Shown piece after piece: positions 1-8,996 of a DNA stretch of 64,000 bases. The position numbers and the translations under genes were made by a program. Each line of letters starts with the position of its first letter. Within the stretch, counting starts at the first letter, position 1. The stretch is from JAZLDV01 sp045614925 (GTDB lineage Bacteria > Bacillota_I > Bacilli_A > Erysipelotrichales > Coprobacillaceae): positions 21,627 to 85,626 of the forward strand of contig JAZLDV010000020.1 in NCBI GenBank assembly GCA_045614925.1, given 5' to 3'. The notes beneath the pieces are model-generated. The model saw only the letters and a program-made list of their open reading frames with translations. It was not told the DNA's origin and searched no databases.

Positions 1-456
1 GGTGTGATGAATGCCATGATTGCATGTACATATGCAGTTTTAACAATTGTGTGTTCAAGTATTTCTTATGGAGGTATACAATTTAGGATATCTGAAATTC
101 TTATCTTATTAGCATTTTATAATAAGAAATTTATTCCTGGATTAGTTGCTGGATGTTTTATTGCGAATATCCCTTCTACATTAGGGATTGCAGATATGTT
201 TTTTGGAACACTAGCAACACTTATTGCAGTCGTACTTATTTATAGAGTGAAAAATTTATATGCTGCTGCATTTATTGGTGCAATTGTTAATGGATTGATT
301 GTAGGGATGGAGTTATATTTAGTATTAAAACTACCTTTTATGATCAATGTATTAAGTGTATTTTTTGGAGAGTTCGTAGTCTTATTATTAGGAATACTAG
401 TCTTTAAAAGAATTGAAAAAAATGAAAGTTTTATGAATAAATATATAAAGGAATAA
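1..456 (+). CDS. queT: QueT-type queuosine precursor transporter, 5' end cut by window
   Basis: Small integral membrane protein of the QueT (COG4708) type, the predicted membrane component of an ECF-style importer for queuosine precursors. The visible part is about 150 residues with roughly five hydrophobic segments and the family-like stretch GIQFRISEILILLAFYNKK near the start. The reading frame is open to base 1 and the family is usually slightly longer (about 160-170 residues), so the true start probably lies left of the window. The in-frame GTG and ATG codons at 4-9 have no Shine-Dalgarno site in view. Any preQ1 riboswitch would also lie outside. Convergent with pepP; the two share a terminator. 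The family call rests on recalled sequence character and is fairly secure. Confidence 0.75.
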   Translation, partial: GVMNAMIACTYAVLTIVCSSISYGGIQFRISEILILLAFYNKKFIPGLVAGCFIANIPSTLGIADMFFGTLATLIAVVLIYRVKNLYAAAFIGAIVNGLIVGMELYLVLKLPFMINVLSVFFGEFVVLLLGILVFKRIEKNESFMNKYIKE

Positions 457-463
457 AAAGAAA

Positions 464-495
464 AAGGTAGAATTCAATGAATTCTACCTTATTTG
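464..495. terminator. Bidirectional terminator between queT and pepP
   Basis: Perfect 12-bp inverted repeat (464-475 with 479-490), 3-base loop, T-rich on the right side and A-rich on the left, so it can stop both convergent transcripts. Confidence 0.85.
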
Positions 496-2250
496 TTAAA
501 TAGGTCTTGTATAATGTTTTAACCATTCTTTTTCATCTTCATTTAGATATGGAGAAATCTTGTCATAGACTTCTTTATGATAATCATTTAACCATTTCTT
601 TTCTTTATAAGTTAACATTTCAACTTTAATAGCGTCTAAATCAATAGGAGCAAAAGTAATGCATTCAAAATGCATAAATTGACCATATTCATTTTCTACA
701 CCACAAGTTACTACTAATTCATTTTCAAGACGAATACCATATTGTCCTTCTAAATAAATACCAGGTTCATCAGTAACAATCATACCTTCTTCTAATACAG
801 TATACTCATTTTGAGTTCTTGCACGAGGACGAATACCATGAGGACCTTCATGAACATTTAAGAAATGTCCAATACCATGACCTGTACCACATTGATAATC
901 TAAATCAACTTCCCAGATTGGTGTACGTGCTAAAATATCTAAACTTAATCCAGTTGCACCTTTTAAGAATTTTGCTTTCTGTAATGCCATCATACCTTGG
1001 AATACTAAAGTAAAATGTGTTTTTTCAATATCACTAACTTCACCTAATGCATAAGTACGAGTAATATCAGTTGTACCATCTAAATATTGTCCACCACTAT
1101 CAATAAGTAATAAACCATTTCCTTCAACTATAGAATATTGTTGTTCAGTAGGATGATAATGCATTAATGCAGCATTGTCTTTCCATCCAACAATAGAAGT
1201 AAATGATGGTTCAACAAATAATTCCTGTTCTTTTCTGAATTCTAATACTTGTTTAGAAATACTCATTTCATCCATAGGAATAACACCATGATTTTTCTTT
1301 AACCAGTACATAGTTTTTGTCATAGCGACACCATCTTTAATATGAGCGTTTCTTGTACATTTTAATTCAGTTTCATTTTTACATGCTTTAAATGCAGTTG
1401 ATGGATACATTCCATTTACTAATTCACAATCAATTTTATTAAATAGTTCATAATTTAATGATGAACTATTAATTAATGTTCTTCCTTTTAATTTTGAACA
1501 ATCATTGTAAATATCTAAATAATCTTTAATATAGATATTTTCTTTGTTCAATTCATTTTCTAAATCCTGATCATAAGCACCTTTTTGTAAATATAAATAA
1601 GATTTATCTAAAGTAATTAAAGCAAATGCTAAAACTTCAGGAGATTCAGGAATATCATGACCTCTAATATTAAATGTCCATGCAATATCATCTAATGTTG
1701 TGATAATATGAGAATCACAATCATTTTCTTTCATATATTCTTTGATAATATCAATCTTTTCTTTTGCACTCATTCCACAATATTGAATATCATAAATAAA
1801 TGCTTTTTCACATGATCTTTTTGGTCTATCATTCCATAAATCATTGACCATATCTTTAGATACTATATGATAATCTACATTTAAGGCTTCTTCTAAATCT
1901 AATACAAACTTACAAGTCATAGTTGTACCATCAAAACCAATAGTATCTCCATCTTTAATATTATCAACTAAGAATTGCTGTAATGTTGGAACACCTTTTT
2001 GTCCCATCTTCATTAATTGAATACCTTCTTTTAATTGTTTAGCTGCCTGAATGAAATATCTTCCATCAGTCCATAAATAAGCATTTTGAGGAGTAACAAC
2101 TAATGTTCCAGCACTTCCATCAAAACCACTTAAATAAGCTCTTGTCTGATAATGGTCTCCTACAACTTCTGAACAATGATCATCATCTGTAGGGATAATA
2201 TAATAGTTAATTTTATTTTCTTTTAATTTTTTCTGTAATAATTTAATCAT
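496..2250 (-). CDS. pepP: Xaa-Pro aminopeptidase, M24B family, long form
   Basis: Cytosolic metallopeptidase that removes the N-terminal residue from peptides with proline in position two. At 584 residues it matches the long three-domain form (two creatinase-like N-terminal domains of about 150 residues each, then the pita-bread catalytic domain from about residue 310) rather than the 350-residue bacterial PepP. The M24 metal ligands are visible: two Asp in LLLIDSGGQYLDGTTDITR, His in GTGHGIGHFLNVHEGPH, Glu in DEPGIYLEGQYGIRLENE and the last Glu of that motif. The ATG start has a weak GGTGATG site upstream. It is a single-gene unit ending at the shared terminator. Part of a peptide-degradation theme in this window. 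Confidence 0.92.
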   Translation of the reverse strand: MIKLLQKKLKENKINYYIIPTDDDHCSEVVGDHYQTRAYLSGFDGSAGTLVVTPQNAYLWTDGRYFIQAAKQLKEGIQLMKMGQKGVPTLQQFLVDNIKDGDTIGFDGTTMTCKFVLDLEEALNVDYHIVSKDMVNDLWNDRPKRSCEKAFIYDIQYCGMSAKEKIDIIKEYMKENDCDSHIITTLDDIAWTFNIRGHDIPESPEVLAFALITLDKSYLYLQKGAYDQDLENELNKENIYIKDYLDIYNDCSKLKGRTLINSSSLNYELFNKIDCELVNGMYPSTAFKACKNETELKCTRNAHIKDGVAMTKTMYWLKKNHGVIPMDEMSISKQVLEFRKEQELFVEPSFTSIVGWKDNAALMHYHPTEQQYSIVEGNGLLLIDSGGQYLDGTTDITRTYALGEVSDIEKTHFTLVFQGMMALQKAKFLKGATGLSLDILARTPIWEVDLDYQCGTGHGIGHFLNVHEGPHGIRPRARTQNEYTVLEEGMIVTDEPGIYLEGQYGIRLENELVVTCGVENEYGQFMHFECITFAPIDLDAIKVEMLTYKEKKWLNDYHKEVYDKISPYLNEDEKEWLKHYTRPI

Positions 2251-2270
2251 CTTTCATCACCATTTTAATT

Positions 2271-2318
2271 TTATCATATTTTTAATATGATAAAAAGAAA
2301 AAACGACTTTCGTCGTTT
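2271..2318 (-). terminator. Terminator of the DUF362 gene plus adjacent AT-rich inverted repeat
   Basis: On the minus strand a 7-bp stem (2312-2318 with 2301-2307, TTTC-type loop) is followed by a T-run (2293-2300) and overlaps the stop codon of the DUF362 gene. Immediately beyond, 2271-2280 and 2284-2293 form a second 10-bp inverted repeat that may reinforce termination or act in the pepP promoter region. Confidence 0.75.
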
Positions 2319-3180
2319 AGTCTACATTGATTAATTCGTAATCTCTACTTCCAATATTTAGACGCTCAGCAGCATCTAAAATAAGAGTTCCATTTCTAGA
2401 TTCAATTCTTTCAATTAAATGATCTTTTCCTTTATCTTGACTTGCATAAACAAGATCAACACAAGCCTGATCTAATGCTAGAGGATCAGTAGAAGCTAAA
2501 ATACCAATATCACTCATACATGGATCTTCAGCTTTTGCACAGCAGTCACAATCTACAGACATATTACACATAACATTAATATAAACAACTTTATCTTTAT
2601 ACATTTCGCAAATTGTACTAGCAGCATCAGCCATACTTTCAATAAATGCATCATGATCAGCAGTCCATATATTTTCCACAACTTTTACACCATGAATATA
2701 AGCTTTACCATAGGCTGAAGCAATACCAATAGAAATATTTTTTAATGCTCCACCAAAACCACCCATAGGATGTCCTTTAAAATGGGATAAAACTAATAAA
2801 GAATCATATCGAGTTATATTTTTACCAACATAATTCACATCTAAATGAATACCATTTTTAACAGGTAAAACTAAATCACCATCTTCATCCATAATATCTA
2901 CACTTCCAATACCACTCCATCCATGATATTCAATTGTTTTCTTATGTTTTTCAGTTGTATTTCTTTCTCCTTTATAAGCAGTATTACATTCAACAATAGT
3001 CCCATTTACATGCCTAACGATTGGTCTCATAAATTCAGGTCTTAAAAAATTCTGATTTCCTACTTCTCCACTATGCAATTTTACTGCAACATTTCCTTTT
3101 AAATCAACACCTAATATATTATACATTTCAACCATTTGTTCAGGTGTGATTTTAGATGAAAAATAAACTTTAGATTTCAT
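2317..3180 (-). CDS. DUF362 domain-containing protein
   Basis: Cytosolic protein of 287 residues of the DUF362 family; exact function unknown. The body carries the family-like stretch LSHFKGHPMGGFGGALKNISIG in the centre (about residue 160) and a cysteine cluster further on (Cys-Asn-Met-...-Asp-Cys-Asp-Cys-Cys, then Cys in DPCMSD), which could bind a metal, but there is no ferredoxin 4Fe-4S tail of the kind many DUF362 proteins have. The start at 3180 is chosen because it has an excellent GGAGG at 3190 in proper spacing; an upstream extension of the frame to 3249 lacks such a site and is low complexity. Divergent from the M3 peptidase with a shared palindrome between them. Confidence 0.8.
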   Translation of the reverse strand: MKSKVYFSSKITPEQMVEMYNILGVDLKGNVAVKLHSGEVGNQNFLRPEFMRPIVRHVNGTIVECNTAYKGERNTTEKHKKTIEYHGWSGIGSVDIMDEDGDLVLPVKNGIHLDVNYVGKNITRYDSLLVLSHFKGHPMGGFGGALKNISIGIASAYGKAYIHGVKVVENIWTADHDAFIESMADAASTICEMYKDKVVYINVMCNMSVDCDCCAKAEDPCMSDIGILASTDPLALDQACVDLVYASQDKGKDHLIERIESRNGTLILDAAERLNIGSRDYELINVD

Positions 3181-3220
3181 AAATAAAACCTCCTTTTTTT
3201 CATTATAATACAAAATATGA

Positions 3221-3283
3221 ATATAAAAAATAAAAAAGATATCATTCAAATAATTTGAATTATATTTAAATAATAAGTAAAAT
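3221..3283. promoter_or_regulatory. Divergent promoters around a perfect palindrome
   Basis: A perfect 8-1-8 palindrome at 3244-3260 holds a TTGAAT hexamer on each strand. On the plus strand TTGAAT (3255-3260) is 17 bases from TAAAAT (3278-3283), serving the M3 peptidase. On the minus strand TTGAAT (3249-3244) is 17 bases from TTATAT (3226-3221), serving the DUF362 gene. The symmetry is seen directly; its use as a common operator is inference. Confidence 0.55.
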
Positions 3284-3305
3284 AGAAATATGTGGAGGTA
3301 TTTTT

Positions 3306-5054
3306 ATGGATAAAAAATGGAGTTTAAAAGAATTATATGATTCTTTTGATGATAACAAGTTTCTAGAAGATATAGAAACAATTAAGAGATTATTGAAAGA
3401 AATGGGAAAATATCCTGAATTAGAATGTACACAGGAAAACTTAAAACAATATTTAATAGATGATAATAATTTATGTGCATATATACAAAAAGTAAGTGCA
3501 TTTATTTCATTATCTATGAGTGCAGATACAAATGATAAAGAAGCAATCAGATATTATGCTTTATTTGAAAAAATTATTGCATCTTTTGCTTTAACAGAAG
3601 CAAAAATTAAAAAATGGATTTCTTCTTTTGATTTAAATCAGTTAGATGATGAGTATGTATTAGATCATTTATTTGTATTAAAAGAAATTCAAAGTTCTAA
3701 TACATATATGTTAGATGAACGTAGTGAAGAAGTAATTGCGAATATGAGAACAACAGGATCTTCTGCTTGGCTACAATACAAAAATCAGATTATTTCATCT
3801 ATGAAAGTGTCTTTAGATGATAAAGAATATGCTTTAACAGAAGTGTTAAATTTAGCTTATAGTGAAGATGCTGATTTAAGAAAAAGAGCATATGAAGCTG
3901 AAATTAATTCATATAAAGACGTAGAAAATGGAATTGCTGCTGCTTTAAATGGAATCAAGGGTGAAGCATTAACTGAAACAAGATTAAGAGGATATCCATC
4001 AGTATTAGAGCGTACTTTAATTGATTCTAGAATGGAAAGAAAAACATTAGATGTATTACTTTCTACTGTTAAAAAAGCATTACCAATGTTTGAAAAATAT
4101 TATAAATTAAAAGCAAAAGCATTAGGACATAATAATGGATTACCTTGGTATGATTTATATGCCCCAATTGTAAAAGCAGAAAGTTCATATCCATATAGTA
4201 AAGGATGTGAATTTGTAGTTGAAAAATTTAGTACATTCTCTAAAGAATTAGGTGATTATGCGAAAAAAGCAATGGATAATCATTGGATTGATGTTTATCC
4301 TAGAGAGCGAAAAGTAGGCGGAGCATTCTGTGATAATATTAATTGTATCAAAGAAAGTCGTTTCTTATTAAATTATGGAAATCAGTTTAGTGATGTATCA
4401 ACTATGGCACATGAATTAGGACATGGATATCATGGAGAATGTTTAAATGATGAATATTTATTAAATACATCTTATACTATGCCAATTGCAGAAACTGCAT
4501 CAATTTTCTGTGAATCAATTGTTAAAAAAGCTGCTTTAAAAGAAGCATCTAAAGAAGAAGCATTAGCTATTTTAGAAAATGAAATCTGTGATAGTGGACA
4601 GGTAATCTGCGATATTTATTCACGTTTCTTATTTGAATCTAAAGTGTTTGAAGAAAGAGAAGAAGGACCTATCAGTGCAGATCGTTTAAAAGAAATTATG
4701 GTTGAAGCACAAAAAGAAGCTTATGGAAATGGATTAGACCATAATTGTCTTCATCCATATATGTGGACTTGGAAACCACATTATTATGAAGCATCTTATG
4801 CATTCTATAACTTCCCATATACTTTTGGTTTATTATTAGCTAAAGGATTGTATGGTATGTACAAAAAAGAAGGAGATGCATTCCCTGCTAAATATGTAAA
4901 ATTCTTATCTATGACAGGAAAAATGAGTATTGAAGATGTAGCAATGAGTGTTGGAATTGATCTTCAGGATGAAAAATTCTGGGAAAATTCTATTGATATG
5001 ATTAGAGAAGATATTGATTTATTTGAAAAATTATTAAATGAATATCAAGGATAA
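3306..5054 (+). CDS. M3 family oligoendopeptidase (PepF-like)
   Basis: Cytosolic zinc metallopeptidase that cuts short peptides, such as those brought in by the Opp system. The zinc motif HELGH is at residues 369-373 (within MAHELGHGYHGE), with the downstream Glu in the ETAS segment about 25 residues later (IAETASIFCES) completing the M3 signature. Length 582 residues is normal for the PepF group of about 600. The ATG start is preceded by GGAGG at good spacing. The gene stands alone between its promoter and a terminator at 5061. Specific naming as PepF is by length and group; M3 membership is certain. Confidence 0.93.
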   Translation: MDKKWSLKELYDSFDDNKFLEDIETIKRLLKEMGKYPELECTQENLKQYLIDDNNLCAYIQKVSAFISLSMSADTNDKEAIRYYALFEKIIASFALTEAKIKKWISSFDLNQLDDEYVLDHLFVLKEIQSSNTYMLDERSEEVIANMRTTGSSAWLQYKNQIISSMKVSLDDKEYALTEVLNLAYSEDADLRKRAYEAEINSYKDVENGIAAALNGIKGEALTETRLRGYPSVLERTLIDSRMERKTLDVLLSTVKKALPMFEKYYKLKAKALGHNNGLPWYDLYAPIVKAESSYPYSKGCEFVVEKFSTFSKELGDYAKKAMDNHWIDVYPRERKVGGAFCDNINCIKESRFLLNYGNQFSDVSTMAHELGHGYHGECLNDEYLLNTSYTMPIAETASIFCESIVKKAALKEASKEEALAILENEICDSGQVICDIYSRFLFESKVFEEREEGPISADRLKEIMVEAQKEAYGNGLDHNCLHPYMWTWKPHYYEASYAFYNFPYTFGLLLAKGLYGMYKKEGDAFPAKYVKFLSMTGKMSIEDVAMSVGIDLQDEKFWENSIDMIREDIDLFEKLLNEYQG

Positions 5055-5060
5055 AGATAA

Positions 5061-5090
5061 AACTCGTATAGTGATATACGAGTTTTTTTG
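5061..5090 (+). terminator. Terminator of the M3 peptidase gene
   Basis: Perfect 10-bp stem (5061-5070 with 5075-5084), GTGA loop, then seven T. Confidence 0.9.
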
Positions 5091-5114
5091 TTGGTTAAGA
5101 ATGATAAAACTCTA

Positions 5115-5143
5115 TTGTGAAATGTAAATATATCATTTATAAT
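5115..5143 (+). promoter_or_regulatory. Promoter of the Gate-domain membrane protein gene
   Basis: TTGTGA (5115-5120), 17-base spacer, consensus TATAAT (5138-5143); about 20 bases later lies the Shine-Dalgarno site of the gene. Confidence 0.7.
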
Positions 5144-5165
5144 TATGCAATGAGGAGAAATATGT

Positions 5166-6326
5166 ATGGATAAAGTGAGAACAAAGAAGGTTTATAGTTT
5201 AGAATCTTTAATATTTTTGATTATATTTTTTGGTTTATTTGGATATTTAGGGAGTGTAATGGGAATTCCTAATATGATGAATACTTTAATGAATACGGCG
5301 TATTCATTATTAATTGATACTGTATTTTATATTATGGCTATATCGGTTATTGCTGGAGCGATAGGAAGTCTGTTAACTGAATTTGGTGTTATTGCGATAT
5401 TGAATTCGTTATTGTCTCCATTAATGAAACCGTTATTTGGATTACCAGGTGCAAGTGCTGTTGGTGTATTATCGACATTTTTATCAGATAATCCAGCGAT
5501 ATTAGCTTTAGCAGATGATGTTTCTTTTAGAAGATATTTTAAAAAATATCAGTTACCAGCATTAACAAATCTAGGAACAGGATTTGGTATGGGATTGATT
5601 ATTGTGACTTTTATGATTGGTTTAACGCCTCATGATGGAGGAACATTTGTTGTTCCTGCATTAGTTGGATTACTTGGAGCAGCAATAGGAAGTCTTGTGA
5701 GTGTAAGAATTATGCTTCATTTTACTAAAAAAATATTTGATGAAAACGAAGAAGCCGTTGAAGGACAACGTGGTATGACTTATAGTGCACATGTGAGAAT
5801 TATTAGTGAAGGAAGTCCTGCAGCTAGAGCGATGAATTGTCTTTTACATGGAGGAAAACAAGGTGTTGCATTAGGATTGGATATTATTCCTGGTGTACTT
5901 ATTATTTGTACTTTAGTTATGATGCTAACTAATGGCCCAACTAATGGTGTTTATACTGGGGCAGCTTATGAAGGTGTAGGATTGTTACCTGCTATTGGAG
6001 AAAAATTAAGTTTTCTGATTTCACCTTTATTTGGATTTACAAGTACGAAATGTATTGCAGTTCCTATTACTGCATTAGGTGCAGCAGGTGCTGCTATTGG
6101 ATTGATTCCTGGATTAGTTCAATCAGGTATGGCAAATGGAAATGATATCGCAGTGTTTACTGCTATGTGTATGTGTTTTAGTGGATATTTATCTACTCAT
6201 GTGGCAATGATGTCATCTTTAAAATTTCCTGAACTTGCAGGGAAATCTATTTTATCTCATACAATTGGTGGATTATGTGCAGGTATTAGTGCTCACTTTA
6301 TTTATATGCTTATTACATTATTATAA
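5166..6326 (+). CDS. Nucleoside-recognition (Gate) domain membrane protein, CD0519/CD1768-like
   Basis: Polytopic membrane protein of 386 residues with about nine hydrophobic segments. It has the Gate-type repeats found in nucleoside-recognition and spore-maturation (SpmA/SpmB-like) proteins, including TFLSDNPAILALADDVSFRR near residue 110 and a second half with SPLFGFTSTKCIAVPITALG. The closest family I recognise is the CD0519/CD1768 group of Clostridia, whose substrate is not known to me. The ATG at 5166 has a GAGGAG site. It is monocistronic, with its own promoter and terminator. Family membership is likely; transport of any particular compound is not supported by the sequence. Confidence 0.7.
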   Translation: MDKVRTKKVYSLESLIFLIIFFGLFGYLGSVMGIPNMMNTLMNTAYSLLIDTVFYIMAISVIAGAIGSLLTEFGVIAILNSLLSPLMKPLFGLPGASAVGVLSTFLSDNPAILALADDVSFRRYFKKYQLPALTNLGTGFGMGLIIVTFMIGLTPHDGGTFVVPALVGLLGAAIGSLVSVRIMLHFTKKIFDENEEAVEGQRGMTYSAHVRIISEGSPAARAMNCLLHGGKQGVALGLDIIPGVLIICTLVMMLTNGPTNGVYTGAAYEGVGLLPAIGEKLSFLISPLFGFTSTKCIAVPITALGAAGAAIGLIPGLVQSGMANGNDIAVFTAMCMCFSGYLSTHVAMMSSLKFPELAGKSILSHTIGGLCAGISAHFIYMLITLL

Positions 6327-6356
6327 GATTAGGTCTTTCCTAATCTTTTTATTTTT
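6326..6356 (+). terminator. Terminator downstream of the Gate-domain gene
   Basis: 8-bp stem (6326-6333 with 6339-6346), TCTTT loop, T-rich tail; it begins at the last base of the stop codon. Confidence 0.85.
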
Positions 6357-6382
6357 AATATAATATTTTGGAGGTGAGGAAT

Positions 6383-7228
6383 ATGTTTATTAATGGTTAT
6401 ACGAATTTATATGGTATCGTTGCAAATCCTATTAAGCATTCTATTTCACCTTTAATGCATAATACTTCTTTTAAACATTTAGGAATAAATAGTATTTATA
6501 TGGCATTTGAAATTCAAAAGGATCATTTAGAATCTTTTATTCAAAGTGTAAGAACACTTGATATAAAAGGATTTAATGTATCTATGCCGTTTAAAGAAGA
6601 AATTATTCCATATTTAGATGAATTAAGTGAAGAAGCAAGATTATGTCAGGCTGTTAATACTGTTAAAAATAGTGATGGAAAATTAATAGGTCATATAAGT
6701 GATGGTGAAGGTTTTATTTTATCTTTTAAAGAGAAGAACTGGGCTATAGATGGACATAAATTTGTTGTATTAGGGGCTGGAGGGGCATGTAAGTCTATTG
6801 TTGCTTCTTTAGCGAAATATAATGCAAAAGAGATTGTTGTTTATAATAGACGTTATAAGTCTTTTATTGATGAAATGAATGAACATTTTGATACTTTAAT
6901 TACTTATAAAGATCTATATGATAAAGAATCTTTAAAAAAAGATTTAAGTGATGCTTATATGCTGATTAATACAACGAGTATAGGTATGAATGAGAGTGAT
7001 GAATGTCTGATAGATGAATCTTTTTTAAGTGATTCTATTAAAGTTTATGATATTATATATAAACCATTAGAAACAAAATTATTAACTCTAGCAAAAAACA
7101 AGAATTTAGATTATATGAATGGAATAAATATGCTTATATATCAGGGAGCAGTCTCTTTTAAATATTGGACTGGTCATGATATGCCTATAGATATTGTAAA
7201 AAATAAAATAGAAGGAGAAATAAGATGA
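6383..7228 (+). CDS. aroE: Shikimate dehydrogenase
   Basis: Reduces 3-dehydroshikimate to shikimate with NADPH in the chorismate pathway. Of 281 residues. N-terminal substrate domain shows HSISP (the Ser-x-Ser that holds the carboxylate), NVSMPFK with the catalytic Lys (usual motif NVTxPxK) and AVNTV; ISDGEGF keeps the substrate Asp although the usual preceding Asn-Thr is Ile-Ser. The nucleotide domain has LGAGGACKSI. The start at 6383 follows GGAGGTGAGGA at ideal spacing; a TTG at 6368 lies inside that site and is rejected. Overlaps rdgB by four bases (ATGA), so the two are translationally coupled. No other shikimate-pathway gene is nearby. Substitutions in otherwise strict motifs leave a small chance of a quinate or related paralog. 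Confidence 0.88.
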   Translation: MFINGYTNLYGIVANPIKHSISPLMHNTSFKHLGINSIYMAFEIQKDHLESFIQSVRTLDIKGFNVSMPFKEEIIPYLDELSEEARLCQAVNTVKNSDGKLIGHISDGEGFILSFKEKNWAIDGHKFVVLGAGGACKSIVASLAKYNAKEIVVYNRRYKSFIDEMNEHFDTLITYKDLYDKESLKKDLSDAYMLINTTSIGMNESDECLIDESFLSDSIKVYDIIYKPLETKLLTLAKNKNLDYMNGINMLIYQGAVSFKYWTGHDMPIDIVKNKIEGEIR

Positions 7229-7809
7229 AAGAAATAGTTGTTGCCTCTACAAATCAGGGGAAAATTAGAGAAATTAAAGCTATGCTAGATAGTATAGGCA
7301 TTGAAGTAAAATCAATTAAAGATGTATTTGATGAAGAAATTGATATTGAAGAAAATGGTCAAACTTTCAAAGAAAATGCATTAATTAAAGCACAGGCAAT
7401 CTGTGATATGATTCATAAGCCTGTATTAGCAGATGACTCAGGTTTAGAAGTAAATGCAATGGATGGAGGTCCAGGAATTTATTCTGCTCGTTTTATGGGA
7501 TATGATACGAGTTATGATATTAAAAATCAGGCAATTATTGATGCGGTAGAAGGTAAAGATAGAGGAGCACGATTTGTATGTGCAATGGCTTTATGTGTGC
7601 CTGAAGAAGAGCCTATTTTAATTGAAGAATATTTTAATGGTATGATTCATACATGTATTGAAGGAGAAAATGGATTTGGATATGATCCTATTTTCTATGT
7701 ACCAGAATTACAAAAAACATCAGCATCATTAACATTAGAAGAGAAAAATTTATATTCTCATCGTGCAAAAGCATTAAAAAAATTATATGAAATATTAAAG
7801 GAGAAATAA
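7225..7809 (+). CDS. rdgB: XTP/dITP pyrophosphatase (HAM1 family)
   Basis: House-cleaning nucleotide pyrophosphatase that hydrolyses dITP and XTP to monophosphates and so keeps deaminated purines out of DNA. Family motifs run in order: ASTNQGKIREIK at the N-terminus (phosphate binding), ADDSGLEVNAMDGGPGIYSARF around residues 70-90 (metal and base site), GENGFGYDPIF near 150 and SHRAKAL near the end. Length 194 residues is typical. Start overlaps the aroE stop; trmL follows after one base. The operon aroE-rdgB-trmL-TIGR01906 runs to the terminator at 8941. Confidence 0.96.
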   Translation: MKEIVVASTNQGKIREIKAMLDSIGIEVKSIKDVFDEEIDIEENGQTFKENALIKAQAICDMIHKPVLADDSGLEVNAMDGGPGIYSARFMGYDTSYDIKNQAIIDAVEGKDRGARFVCAMALCVPEEEPILIEEYFNGMIHTCIEGENGFGYDPIFYVPELQKTSASLTLEEKNLYSHRAKALKKLYEILKEK

Positions 7810-7810
7810 A

Positions 7811-8317
7811 ATGAATCATATTGTATTAGTACATCCAGCTATTCCACAAAATACAGGAAATATTATGAGAACATGTGTAGCAACACATTCAAAATTACAT
7901 ATCATTAAACCTATGGGATTTTCATTAGATGATAAACATATGAAAAGAGCAGGTTTAGATTATATTAAAGATCTTCAATTAGAAATTTATGAAAACTGGG
8001 AAGATTTTGTTTCTAAAAATAAAGGGGATTATCATTTCTTTACAAGATATTCTAAACTTTGTTATAGTGATGCGTGTTATGTAAGTGAAAATGACCAATA
8101 TATTATTTATGGACATGAACATGATGGTATTCCACATGAAATTTTAAAAGACCATTTAGATGAATGTGTACGTATTCCTATGGATGCAAATGCAAGAAGT
8201 CTTAATTTATCTAACTGTGTTGCAATTGGAATTTATGAAGTATTAAGACATCAGAATTTCAATGGCTTATCTAAAGTAGAGGTACAAAAAGGTGAAGACT
8301 TTATTTATAACGACTAA
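7811..8317 (+). CDS. trmL: tRNA (cytidine(34)-2'-O)-methyltransferase
   Basis: SPOUT-class methyltransferase that methylates the wobble ribose of certain leucine tRNAs using S-adenosylmethionine. The knotted SPOUT signature is clear: PAIPQNTGNIMRTC at the start, IYGHEHDGIP in the middle and RIPMDANARSLNLSNCVAIG at the C-terminal knot. 168 residues, normal for TrmL. Start codon ATG at 7811 sits just after the rdgB stop, with AAAGGAGA inside the end of rdgB. Its last 26 bases overlap the next gene in another frame. Confidence 0.95.
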   Translation: MNHIVLVHPAIPQNTGNIMRTCVATHSKLHIIKPMGFSLDDKHMKRAGLDYIKDLQLEIYENWEDFVSKNKGDYHFFTRYSKLCYSDACYVSENDQYIIYGHEHDGIPHEILKDHLDECVRIPMDANARSLNLSNCVAIGIYEVLRHQNFNGLSKVEVQKGEDFIYND

Positions 8318-8942
8318 TAAAAAAGATTGGATTTATGCACTTATTTTAAGTTTATTTATTATCAGTGCAGCAGTCGTAATTACTGTCTTTTTTAAACCTT
8401 TATATTATTTTGATATAGATTTTTTAAATATTGATACATTTGTAGGAATGTCAAAAGATATCATTAAACATAATTATGATATCTTAATTCAATATCAGAG
8501 TTTATTTTATAAAGGTGAATTATTATTACCAGATTTTGTTATGAGTGAAACAGGAAGAATTCATTTTGTTGAAGTTAAAAGAATATTTGAAGCTATACAG
8601 ATATTATTTATTGTGACTGGTTTATTATCGTTATTGATTGTATTAAAAAATAAAGGAAATATTCTTTATTTGAAATTAACATCAGTATTAACTGTAGGTA
8701 TTCCTACAGTTATAGGATTATTAGCAAGTATTGATTTTGATGTAGCATTCGTCATTTTTCATAAGATTTTCTTTAGAAATGATTATTGGATTTTTGATTA
8801 TAGAACAGATCCTGTTATTATGATTCTTCCTCAGGACTTCTTTATGCATTGTTTTATTATGATTGTTGTTTTAATCATAGTAGGAAGTCTGATCACGTAT
8901 TTTGTTTATAAGAAAAAAGAAAAAATAATATTAAACGATTAA
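8292..8942 (+). CDS. TIGR01906-type integral membrane protein
   Basis: Membrane protein of 216 residues with about four transmembrane segments (near residues 14-34, 105-125, 130-155 and 190-212) and a large loop between the first two, matching the TIGR01906 group of Firmicutes, of unknown function. The start is a GTG at 8292 that overlaps trmL by 26 bases; an AGAGGT site at 8279-8284 supports it, and no later ATG has a ribosome site before the first membrane segment. Last gene of the aroE operon. No motif suggests an activity. Confidence 0.7.
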   Translation: MKTLFITTNKKDWIYALILSLFIISAAVVITVFFKPLYYFDIDFLNIDTFVGMSKDIIKHNYDILIQYQSLFYKGELLLPDFVMSETGRIHFVEVKRIFEAIQILFIVTGLLSLLIVLKNKGNILYLKLTSVLTVGIPTVIGLLASIDFDVAFVIFHKIFFRNDYWIFDYRTDPVIMILPQDFFMHCFIMIVVLIIVGSLITYFVYKKKEKIILND

Positions 8943-8976
8943 TACCACATATTGTACAATATGTGGTATTTGTTTT
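8941..8976 (+). terminator. Terminator of the aroE-rdgB-trmL operon
   Basis: Perfect 30-base palindrome (8941-8970; 13-bp arms, GTAC loop) overlapping the stop codon, followed by TGTTTT. Confidence 0.85.
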
Positions 8977-8996
8977 GCATTTGAAAAATGAATGTG

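Noticed and set aside
819..1013. Antisense open frames inside long genes (this one, and others such as those at 42267-42491, 48992-49225, 52249-52533 and 60984-61292)
   Set aside because: They have no ribosome site, show low-complexity His/Leu/Tyr or Ile/Thr composition and lie opposite well-supported genes.
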